In this document: positions 37,353 to 46,798 of the stretch, in pieces | Layout: the number at the start of each line of letters is the position of its first letter | Position numbering within the stretch: position 1 is the stretch's first letter | NCBI GenBank assembly: GCA_037176885.1 | Contig: JAWWNJ010000106.1 | Location: forward strand, 496,001-560,000 | DNA from: Favolaschia claudopus | Taxonomy: Eukaryota; Basidiomycota; Agaricomycetes; Agaricales; Mycenaceae | Reading direction: 5' to 3' | DNA: 64,000 nt | Position numbers and translations under genes: made by a program | Notes under the pieces: model-generated | What the model was told of the DNA's origin: nothing | The model's input: the letters and a program-made list of their open reading frames with translations, nothing else | Database searches by the model: none

Positions 37353-39995
37353 ATGTTCACCTCCAAATTCTCCGCCCTTCTGGCTCTTGCCCTCGTCGCA
37401 GTCGTCACTGCTAGCCCTGTTGCTGTAAGTGCCGGATCTTTCATGCTGAGGTGAGATTACTGAAGCCCAGTTTCCAGGTCAGAGATGCTGGCGTTGATGC
37501 AGGCAACAAAGAGTAAAAACCTCGGATTCAACCTGTAAACCTGATATTTAACTCCTTCATTGTAGTTGGGTGATCAACAAAGCCGAAGCTCGCACAGTTC
37601 CGGATTTGGTGGGTTATATGGATCGTATTTGTGAGACCATAAGCTGACTCTACTATATTCATAGGTGGATCCCAATAACAAGGGGTGGGAGATTGGCTCG
37701 AGAGCGGCTCCCGACTCGGACTTGGTTTGTTATTTTCAAAACGAAAATTACTGCGTGTCACTCAATTCTTTTTACAGGTGGACAGCGACAACACCCACTG
37801 GGTGATTGGCAACAACCGTCGCGAGTCACCCGACTTGGTACGCACAATTTCAAAGACGAAACACGCAGTGAACTAAACCATTTGTTCTTTCATAGGTCGA
37901 CAGCGATAACACGTCCTGGCAAATCGGCCGCTCCCTTCCCACCCCCGTCGCCCGTGCGGCCCCAGAATTGGTATTCACATAAACCTCATTGCCGAACGAA
38001 CTTATATTAATGTTGACCTGTTTCAAAGGTCGACAGCGACAACACTTCGTGGAAGATCGGGCGCTCTCTTCCTACCCCTGTTGCCCGTGCGCCTCCTGCG
38101 GCCGACTTGGTGCGGCGGATTTTACGCCCCACATAACTTGCCGACTAAATGATTGTGCAAAGGTTGACAGCGACAACACTTCGTGGCAAGTCGGGCGTTC
38201 TCTCCCTACTCCCGTAGCCCGAGCGGCCCCCGAATTGGTATTCAACTGACATTGATTCAGACTCAACGAGCATCGCTGATATTCTGTCGAATTTATAGGT
38301 CGACAGCGATAATACCTCATGGAAGATTGGACGCTCTCTTCCAACCCCCGTTGTCGCGCGAGCTGCTCCGGAACTGGTATGTAAACTTTTAAACTATTTG
38401 CTATCAACAACTCATACGCTTGCGCTGGACTCTAGGTTGACAGCGACAACACTTCCTGGAAGATCGGCAGTCGCACTCTGCCCACTCCCATCGTCGCCCG
38501 GGCTGCTCCAGATTTGGTACGCAACGAATGTTAACCTCTAAGAAAAGCGCGTTAGTATCCTTATGTGTTTTCCGGCTTGCAGGTTGACAGCGACAATACC
38601 TCTTGGAAAATTGGCAGTCGCACATTGCCCACTCCCGTTGCCCGCGCTGCCGCGAACAATGTTGACTCAGACAACAAAGAGTCGTACTCTATCTCATACC
38701 GCTGGTCGTGCACATTCTGACAATAGTTCCTTCCACAGCTGGCAGATTGGAAGCAAGCCCGAGGCGGTCGCCCGAGCTGCCGACAGTGTGGATGCGGACA
38801 ACACTAAGTAAGTACTCACTCATCCGCTGAACAACACTCGTATTAAAACCCCGGTCACAGATGGCACATTGGTTCTCCAGCTGTCGAGCGGGCTGTCGAA
38901 GACAGCGTGGACGCCGATAACACCAAGTGATTCCACTAGCTCAAAAGCACCGGGGCAGCACTGACGGTTCATACAGATGGCAGATCGGGAATGCGGCTGA
39001 AGCTGTAAGATTGCTCGGCTTTCAACTTGTTTTTGATCATTAAGTAATTCATGCGTGTTCAGGTGGACGAGAACAATGATACCTGGACCATCAAGGTGGC
39101 GAAGCGAGCTGACCCCACTCCCGCTGTAAGGGAGCTCTCGTTTTGCGTACAATCGAAGCTAACTGTCTCGTAGGCCGTTGACAACAACAACGATAGCTGG
39201 ACCATTAAAGCGGCCGAGAAACGTGCTGGCCCCACTCCTGCTGTATGGAAGCATTCGCTGTCTACCAAAAAAAGCATTTTGAACTCCCTCACAGGCTGTT
39301 GACAATAACAACGATAGCTGGACCATCAAGGCGGCTGAAAAGCGCACAGCCCCCACTCCTGCTGCTGTAAGTTCATTTGCTCCCTGCCCGTTCTGTTGCG
39401 TCTTACTGATTTTTCATTCAGGTCGACGACAACAACGACAGCTGGACGATTAAGGCGGCGAAGCGCGCTGAACCTACCCCGGCTGTAAGCAATGATTCCT
39501 GCCAAGAGAGTCCAACTGATCTTCTCCACAGGCTGTGGACAACAACAACGATAGTTGGACCATAAAGGCGGCAGAGAAGCGCGCCGCCCCTACTCCTGAT
39601 CTCGTGAGTCTCGAAATGTTCACAGGCAAATATCTTTCTATAAGATTCAGGTTGACGGCAACAATGATTCTTGGACCATCAAGCGCAAGCGGGCCGAGGC
39701 TACTGCTGCTTTGGTATGCTTCTGGCTACTCCGAATATTGTTTCTCATCGGAATCGTTCTAGGTCGACCCCAACAACGATTCGTGGACCATCCACCGCAA
39801 GCGTGCGGCTGCTACCGCTGCTTTGGTATACCTCTAGCGCATTTGCCTCGGCGTTTCTCATGAGGAATTTTCCAGGTCGATCCCAACAACGACACTTGGA
39901 CCATCAAAGGCAAGCGTGCTGTCCCTACCCCTGCTGTGAGTCTCGTTCATCCCACTGATCTCATTTCATCGTGCTAATTCGATATTCTCTAGTAA
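37353..39995 (+). CDS. secreted multi-repeat peptide precursor (putative dikaritin-like RiPP)
   Basis: 23 exons join in frame to about 482 residues: signal peptide (MFTSKFSALLALALVAVVTA, then SPVA) and 20 tandem repeats. Exons: 37353-37424, 37478-37512, 37566-37608, 37665-37724, 37778-37837, 37896-37970, 38029-38109, 38163-38237, 38299-38376, 38436-38516, 38583-38680, 38739-38807, 38861-38926, 38977-39004, 39063-39125, 39174-39242, 39295-39366, 39422-39484, 39532-39603, 39651-39713, 39763-39825, 39876-39935, 39993-39995 (stop only). Every repeat has V-D-x-x-N-x-x-W-x-(I/V). Repeats 3-9 carry VDSDNT(H/S)W(Q/K/V)(I/V)G, mostly followed by (R/SR)-(S/T)LPTP(V/I)..ARAA; repeats 13-20 read VD.NN(D)(S/T)WTI(K/H) followed by a dibasic KR and a Pro/Thr spacer. 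KR sites suit Kex2 cleavage, as in UstA/PhomA-type precursors and other Kex2-processed repeat proteins. The two UstYa-like genes next door are the main support for a RiPP role; the product is unknown. Confidence 0.88.
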
Positions 39996-40343
39996 TTCGG
40001 GTTATTTTGTGTGAATAGTCATCCTATGTACTGTATCGAGAAATAACCTTGGCGACTCACTTTTGATGAATGAATATTTTCCTGTTCTGCTTGAATTATG
40101 GACTGTGTGTTCACCGACTTGATAAGTTGATACAGAATTTGAGTGTCCAAGAGGAATATCATGGACCAGAGTCGATACAATCTTAATAGTGAAGCTTGAG
40201 ACCTGAATGATATAATCCCCACGTCAGACCCAGAAGTGTCCCAGTCTGAACCAGACCAAACAGAAGATTTCTCAACCGTGCGAACTTCCTAAAATAACTC
40301 ATGACGTTGATCTTCCCACCTACAGCTCTTACATCCTGCGCTC
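39996..40343. other. intergenic
   Basis: 3' region of the repeat precursor and promoter of the next gene; one CTCAACCGTG motif at 40271-40284. No gene seen. Confidence 0.5.
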
Positions 40344-41741
40344 ATGTCGACCCAGCCCACGAACGAATCCTACCTCGTCGTCGGAGGCGGGACGGCCACA
40401 GGCGAGGCTATCGCCTCTCAACTTTTGTATCGGGGGGAACGCCGAGTCTCAATCTTCGATGGTGTTCCCCTCGCCCCCGAGCAGACTAAGCGATTTGGGA
40501 GTGGTCTCAACGCAGTATTCGTCGGAAACATACTGAAACTGGAGAGTGCGGTGGATGCTGTCAAATCAGTATGTCCTCAGCCCTGTCTGCCTTTCTCAAT
40601 AATGATCCGTCGTAGACTGCAGCGACGTGTATAATTCATGTCGGGGCGATTACGACCCCCGAAGCCTCAGCTGCCGTGTACCCCACCCAACGCCCGCCAA
40701 ACTTGACTCCCGAACAAGGGGGAAAACAACTTGCGGACCATATGGCGTTCCACAAACAGGTAAACATGGAAGGCACTCGGAACTTGCTCTCCGCAGCCTT
40801 AGAAGCCAGTACCGTCAATCAGCTGGTGTATATTGGCAGTGCGGACATCGTTTTCGACGGAAAAGAGCGTCCCATGCTGCGTGAGGTCGATGCGCCGTAC
40901 CCTGACAACTGTTTGGAGCAGTTCGAGCCGCAGCAGCATGCCGAGCGTATGGTCCTCAGTTTCAACGGGGTGAATGACTTGCGCACTGCGGTTATCCGTC
41001 CCGCAATGCCTTTCGGGTATGTCTACTGTTTTTTTTCGCTCCTCTTCTCGATCATCTGCGCTGAGAGCTGACTTTCTCACCTCTATGGCAGACCAAGTGT
41101 GGGCAGCGCCGCAATACTTCGGAAATTTCAATCCGCTCCACAATTTGCAGGAATTCAGCTCGGTGATAATACGAACCTCGCTGACAGGACATACGTCGCC
41201 AACACCGCACATGCGGCCATTCTCGCCGCGGACCGCCTCGCCCTAGCGCATCCGCAACATGAAGTTGTTGCCGGTCATGCGTTCTTTATCACCAACGACG
41301 ACCCGCGTCCGTTCTGGGACTTCTACCGCGCGTTGTGGGTTGCGATTGGGGGAGCGGAGCCGAAGAAGGTCGTCGCGGACCAGACATTCGTGTCCGTGAT
41401 GGCGGGCGTGAAGGATTTCGTGGCCAAGGTCAAGAGAGAGAAGTCGAATGCGCGGATGAAGATCAAGTGTATGTCTGCAACTAGGACGTATGATATCAGT
41501 CTTGCGAAGGAGGCTTTGGGATATAAGCCTATTGTGTCGTATGATGAGGGGATTCGGCAGGTCGCTGAGGTATGCCTGCGTTGCTATTTTCAAAAAAATT
41601 GTGGTCATCGCTGATAAATATTCAACGTAGTGGTGGCTCGAGCAGCAGCTCAGATTGTGCAAAGAGCAAGGCTCGAATGTACCACCGCCATACAGTTACA
41701 ATGAAGCGGTGTTTTTTGCGGAAAAAAGCCCGTTCTTCTGA
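40344..41741 (+). CDS. SDR-type 3-beta-HSD/isomerase-like protein
   Basis: Extended short-chain dehydrogenase related to 3-beta-hydroxysteroid dehydrogenase/isomerase and sterol C4-decarboxylase (Erg26-like). Four exons (40344-40568, 40616-41016, 41092-41569, 41631-41741) give 404 residues. Rossmann motif SYLVVGGGTATGEAIASQLL, CIIHVGAITTPEASA, NMEGTRNLLSAA, QLVYIGSADIVFDG, RTAVIRPAMPFG and GDNTNLADRTYVANTAHA are all family landmarks. Odd: where the catalytic YxxxK is expected, the protein reads CLEQFEPQQHAERMV, so Tyr and Lys appear to be lost. It may bind NAD(P) without normal SDR catalysis. It starts 348 bp from the repeat precursor on the same strand, so cluster membership is possible but unproven. 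Confidence 0.82.
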
Positions 41742-43060
41742 GAGTTGCGCATATCGTTGTTGAGTTCATTTATGTATACGGGCTCACACTTGGAGCGGAT
41801 GAAATCACTGTATATTGTATTTTAAATTAGGCGAAATGGTATGACTGGAGCTTAGAAACATCCGAAACGCGGCCATAGTGAACTATCGGACACAAGAAAA
41901 CGAAATGTCAATACGGGAACAGGTCTGCTATCCGTCACAGGCAAGGATCAAACATTTTGTGGGGTTTCATTTAACAGTCTCGAACAGCAAATACCTGACT
42001 GCTCCTCGACGTCTAAATCTGATCGCTCAGTGTTCCCAAATCTTTGGCAATGTGGGCTCCTTCTGCTACGATCTCAATGCAGGTCCTCGGTGCGCACGGC
42101 TTTTGCACACCGATTGCAAAAAAAGCACGCGCGTCCTCCACTGAGGAAAAATGGAGGCGGAGAATTTTGAGGTTCATGCAGGGCTCGACAAGATTTGGGA
42201 GAGCCAGAGCATCTGAGTCATAAGATATCAGCATTCCACGATTCAAACTTTACCGTAGTGAAGATAGTGAAGGCCCACCGAGCGGATACTGGGCTTCACT
42301 AGCTTCACTACTTAAGCTTCACTAGTCACTCCGGAGTGAAGCTAGTGAAGCATCAACTTCCCATCATGGCGTGTTGAAGTTGCAATACGAAATTCAACCG
42401 TGGGAAGCTAATCGGGCCGGCACTCCGGTGGGTATGTCACGAAGAGCTTGGCGAGTCCAATATTTTTTATGACTGGTCAAAATTGGAGAGGTACTGTAGT
42501 CTCCGAGCGCGTCGACCGAGCGCGCTTTGGTCGCCATTCTTTGTGCTGCACAGTCCACACCATTTTCACGGGACGCTTCGTCGGGAGGTGAAGCGCACTC
42601 TGTCGACTCCCATCGTAGGTTGTCCTTGTTCATTAACGTTCATTCTTACCACTCGTCTCAGTATTCTCTTCTAGTAATTAGCAGTTAGACTTCTGTGGCG
42701 ATACAACGAACGGGATCGCAAGCTGAAAAGTTTTCAACGAATTATCATTGTTACCCTAAAGTCATACTGTCGTTTGGTCTGTATGAATGTTATCTTTTAG
42801 TATGCCTTGAATAAGTGTCTCCAGTAGTGGCGAGTCTAACTAATCCATATTAACTCGAGTCAACGCGGTAAAGATTTTGAAAGAATTACAGTACTTACTT
42901 CACGACTTTCAACAGCAGTTGAACCGTGAGAAAACGGCAGTCGGACCGATCATGGCTCTTTCCGGTGTTGGCTTTGTATGGTGAAGGCTTCCCATTGACA
43001 TCAGTCACACAGTCACACTTCGTAACCGAAACCTCATCCTTCCCAAAACCCTCGTCTACC
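41742..43060. other. intergenic with decayed fragments
   Basis: A minus-strand piece at 42013-42246 (LPNLVEPCMNLKILRLHF) resembles the leucine-rich body of F-box proteins and may be a relic. A hairpin-forming TTCACTAG repeat lies at about 42292-42350, and CAACCGTG-type motifs at 42393-42406 and 42919-42932. No intact gene seen. Confidence 0.45.
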
Positions 43061-44541
43061 ATGGCGGGCTTCCTCCCTTCTCTCGAAACCTTTGCCAAGG
43101 TACTACCTCCACAGGAGAGCTCACCAAAGCTGATCTCAATCGTAGGGGACTCTGGCTACCGCTGCCACGCTTACCACTGTCGGTGAATAAATGCCACCAC
43201 ATACCACACCATTCTTTCGATGATTCACTATGAAAAAAGGCGCAGGGCTGTTATATTATGGGCAGAACTATCTCATTTATCCGTCCGCATTTCCACCGGG
43301 GTCTCGAACAGGTGCTTACGTTCTACGTAATACGCGCGTGAGGCTCATTTCGCAGAAGACGTCCCGATTCCGTCCACATATGGGCTGCCTTACGACGATT
43401 TGGAGCTCAAGACTTCGGACGGTATCACATTGAGATGTTATATGCTCCCTCAAACCAAAGAGTTGTCGAAGAGTCATCCTTCGGCCACGCAGGTGGTCGG
43501 CGAAGAAGACGTAACAGAGGACGAGGTGCGTATAACTTAACGTTTCACTCACTTTCTGTTGATCTTTTACAGTTTATCGCTGCTCGGCCAACTGTCATAA
43601 TGTTTCACGGAAACGGAGGAAATCACGGCCACCGTATTCCTTTAGCGAAAGTCTTTTATATGCGAATGCGTTGTAACGTCTTGATGGTCTCGTATAGAGG
43701 GTCAGACTCTCTTCACTCCCAACGTTCCTTGCTCATCTTATCACCTATCAATAGCTATGGACTTTCCGACGGCTCGCCTTCCGAAAAAGGTCTCAACTGT
43801 TGTACAATCACCCCCGAGAATGGGCTCACATGTCCTCGTCAGGACTTCAAATAGATGCACAAACTGCCCTAGACTATCTCACCTCCCACCCTTTCCTTTC
43901 TCAAACACGAATAGTAAGTTCGATCTTCCGAGACACGAGCGTTCTGCTCATTTTTTGAGATATTATATGGCCAATCGATTGGCGGAGCTGTTTCGATCGA
44001 TCTAGCTAGCCGGAATCCTTCGAAAGTCGGGATTTCTTCTCTGCTTTGGATTCCGCACATTTGACATTCGCTTCAGATAACCGCCTTGATCCTCGAAAAC
44101 ACATTCACCTCCCTCCCGAGTCTAGTCCCGCATGCTCTCCCCCTTCTCGGTCCATTTTCCTTTCTCTGTCACCAGAAATGGGACTCGGCATCCAAGATTC
44201 CACTCATTCCAGCCACAACACCGATTTTGTTATTAAGCGGAGTGGCGGACGAGCTTGTACCGAAGGAGCACATGCGCGCTTTGTGGGAAGCTGTCGCACG
44301 ACGCGGGGAGACAAAGACGCCTGGTGGGGTTGAATTTTCGAAAGGCCTCGAACGTGCAAAGTACATGGAATTCGAGCTGGGCGGCCACAGTTCGTTGTTA
44401 CTTAGCTTTGCGGTTTATTCATATCTGACGAAATTGGCAGATGATACCTGTGTGCAGCCAGGATATTGGACGGCGGTTGCGGATTTTGTAGCGGATCTGG
44501 ATAACACGCCTGAACCTGCAAAACCGGAGACCAAGTTATGA
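43061..44541 (+). CDS. alpha/beta hydrolase, BEM46/ABHD13 family
   Basis: Membrane-anchored serine hydrolase of the BEM46 group. Ten exons (43061-43099, 43146-43182, 43240-43311, 43356-43525, 43573-43700, 43755-43789, 43843-43913, 43960-44025, 44077-44389, 44441-44541) give 343 residues. N-terminal TM region (LATAATLTTVGAGLLYYGQ) followed by the family motif YLIYPSAFPPGSRT; TVIMFHGNGGNHGHR (oxyanion HG), YRGYGLSDGSPSEKGL, nucleophile ILYGQSIGGAVSIDLA (GxSxG), LILENTFTSLPS, VADELVPKEH (Asp) and GGHNDTCVQPGYW (His). The 51-nt intron before NDTC has no in-frame stop, so a retained form would still translate. BEM46 proteins are linked to membrane and polarity functions in fungi; the substrate is unknown. 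Confidence 0.88.
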
Positions 44542-44946
44542 CGGAGTGCGAACTGATGTTCTGTGATATACGTGTACATTATCAGCTCGTCCAGCCACTG
44601 GTATATTCATAGGTTGGATCTGGTTTCCTTGCGGGGAGTCTGAGAGACACAAACTCGACGGAATCAAGTGGTGAGAACTTACAACTTGAAGTAAGGCGCG
44701 TGTCGGTTGGCTTTTCCGTGAGTCGTCCAACTTTCCGCGTCGACAACAACTCTACCGTCAATCTCAGAAATTAGCCACGTTGACAGTCCGCCGGTCCCGA
44801 AAATCGCGAGTCAACACAGCTTTGTCAATCGCCACGTACCTAGTAAAGTGGTCCAGACGTGGACATTGTGCGTGTTCGAAAACTGCGATTTACATAAACT
44901 GAGATGCCTGGACAACTCGCTGCCCGAAATCTTCGCCGCGCCACCC
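44542..44946. other. intergenic
   Basis: Short spacer; no gene seen. Confidence 0.5.
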
Positions 44947-46651
44947 ATGTCGACAAATCCTTTGATCAGTCGCTTGTTGGAACGCTGCTTCCCAGCCAAT
45001 GTTCAGGACAAATACACGATTCCTCTTCTAGGTCTAATGGGTGCCGGAAAGACGTCACTTCTTCGACTTCTCAGTAACGGTGAGCACACGCGAAGTTTCT
45101 GAATTTCGGGTAACTCAGAGTTTCTTTATACAGGAATTTTCCAACAGCGGACGTCGGCCACGGCGCTCTCTCTCGAAGTTGCTGAGGTTCACTTTTCCAA
45201 CATCTCTCCGCATACGATCAAAATTCCGTCCTGGCCGCTTGGGTGTTCTGGAAAGCGGCTCCCTCTTGCGCTCGTCGCGCAAGCTACTGAAAGTCGAGTC
45301 ACGAGTTCAGACGCCCTCATCTGGTCCGTGGCTCTCATTTCTCTTTGCTGAATTGAGTGAACATTGTGTTTTTTTCGTTAGGGTTGTCGACAGCACTGCT
45401 CGTGAATCATTCCCTGACAGCGCGCGCGAATTTGGATCAGCCCTGCGTATCCTCTCATTATCCAAGAGTGGGCAGTTTCCCATTTTGATGTAAGGCTCCG
45501 AAATCGGATTCTATTTTTGCTATTTTCTGTGAAGCTGATTCGGCTTGTTCTTTGAAGACTCGCCACGAAACAGGATTGCCCGGATGTTGCAAATACACGA
45601 GAGATCGCTGACGTGTTTCCTAAGGGGTCAAGTATTTTTGTTCTAGGGATCACCGCACTGGAAGACGGTCTGAACAATGGGCTTCTCTACGAGGCGTTGA
45701 ATTGGCTCATTACGTCGTCTGATGAGATGAGAGCTGGGAAACCTCCTCCCCTCACGCCAGCGAATGATCCGCGTTCCCTGCGTTCCCTGGAAGATGAACT
45801 CACGCGATGGATCGAACGCGTATCGAATGACATGTCGACTATTCGATTCCTGCGCGTGTTCGAGTCGCCGGAATTGTCGCAGTGGGATGGATATACTCGA
45901 ATTCGCGCAATATATTCAATCCTGATCAAGTATGCACGAAGTAACGGTCGGTTGGTTTATCTTCCACGTCATTTCATGTTCTTAGTGCTTGACCGATTCC
46001 AAAACACTGGCATTTAGGACGAGAAAAGATATTCCACTGGTTCCGCAAACACGCTGAATCGTCAGAAGAATGGCCATTTTCGTTCACGATGACATACTTC
46101 TGGATTCAGGTTGTTCATTTTGGCATCTGCAGTCTATCACAGCCCCCCGCATTACAGACGGAAGACGGCGTGGAATACGCGGAATACGCGGCGTACCTCG
46201 AGACGATGCTTGATTCCGAGTCATTATTTGATTCACGCTCCGTGATTTCGCAATGCCCGAGTGATTGGAGCGTCGTGGACGACTTCGAGGAACACGGTGA
46301 TTGTGCGGGTATGAACCTCAAGTTCCCCGAGATCGACATCGCCGACCAGAAATTCTTCGAAAGCGAGGAACAACTTGAAGACGGGGACGAGGGATTCGTT
46401 AGATTTCTATACTTGTGGGTCGTGTTGTCCTCTATTTTCTTTCGGTCGCTGACGGTGGTTGAAGGAATCCGCACGTTGTTGACGACAAGCTCTGGACCGA
46501 ATACTATTCAACCGAGCTGATGACGAGTTCAAAAGCCAGAACCCGAATGATTTTGCCAGATAAAAAGACGCTACCCAATCTTGTTGGTCGAGATATTATC
46601 TTGTCGGCGTTTCAGTGGAAGACGTTAAATATTTCGAGTCGGGAAAGGTGA
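44947..46651 (+). CDS. Arf-like P-loop GTPase-fold protein with C-terminal extension
   Basis: Six exons (44947-45079, 45134-45323, 45382-45489, 45558-45946, 46018-46414, 46465-46651) give 467 residues. The first 200 residues follow the Arf/Arl fold: P-loop IPLLGLMGAGKTSLLRLLSNG, IWVVDSTARESFPDSAREF, and LATKQDCPDVANTREIADVF (guanine-specificity TKQD). The switch II motif WDxGGQ is replaced by SWPLGCSGKRLP, so normal GTP hydrolysis is doubtful. No N-terminal myristoylation Gly. About 260 extra residues follow, including IFHWFRKHAESSEEWPFSF and an acidic tail, with no domain I recognise. A damaged copy of the 3' third lies at 55.5 kb. A start 33 codons upstream is possible. Confidence 0.72.
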
Positions 46652-46798
46652 AGGTCAATTTGTATCAGAAGTGTTTGCGGGCGGCTGTATACTTACAGTA
46701 AATAAAGCAAAGAAAGAAAAAGGGCACAAATCAGAATTCCGTAGGTTACATGACGAACAACGTCCCGACTGAGTACTGCTATCTAACTCATATCTAAC

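Noticed and set aside
37353..39995. Regular repeat spacing suggesting a tandem satellite or CRISPR-like array
   Set aside because: Every unit keeps an open frame, splice sites and conserved Trp/Asn codons while the introns between them differ, so it is a coding exon array in a eukaryote.
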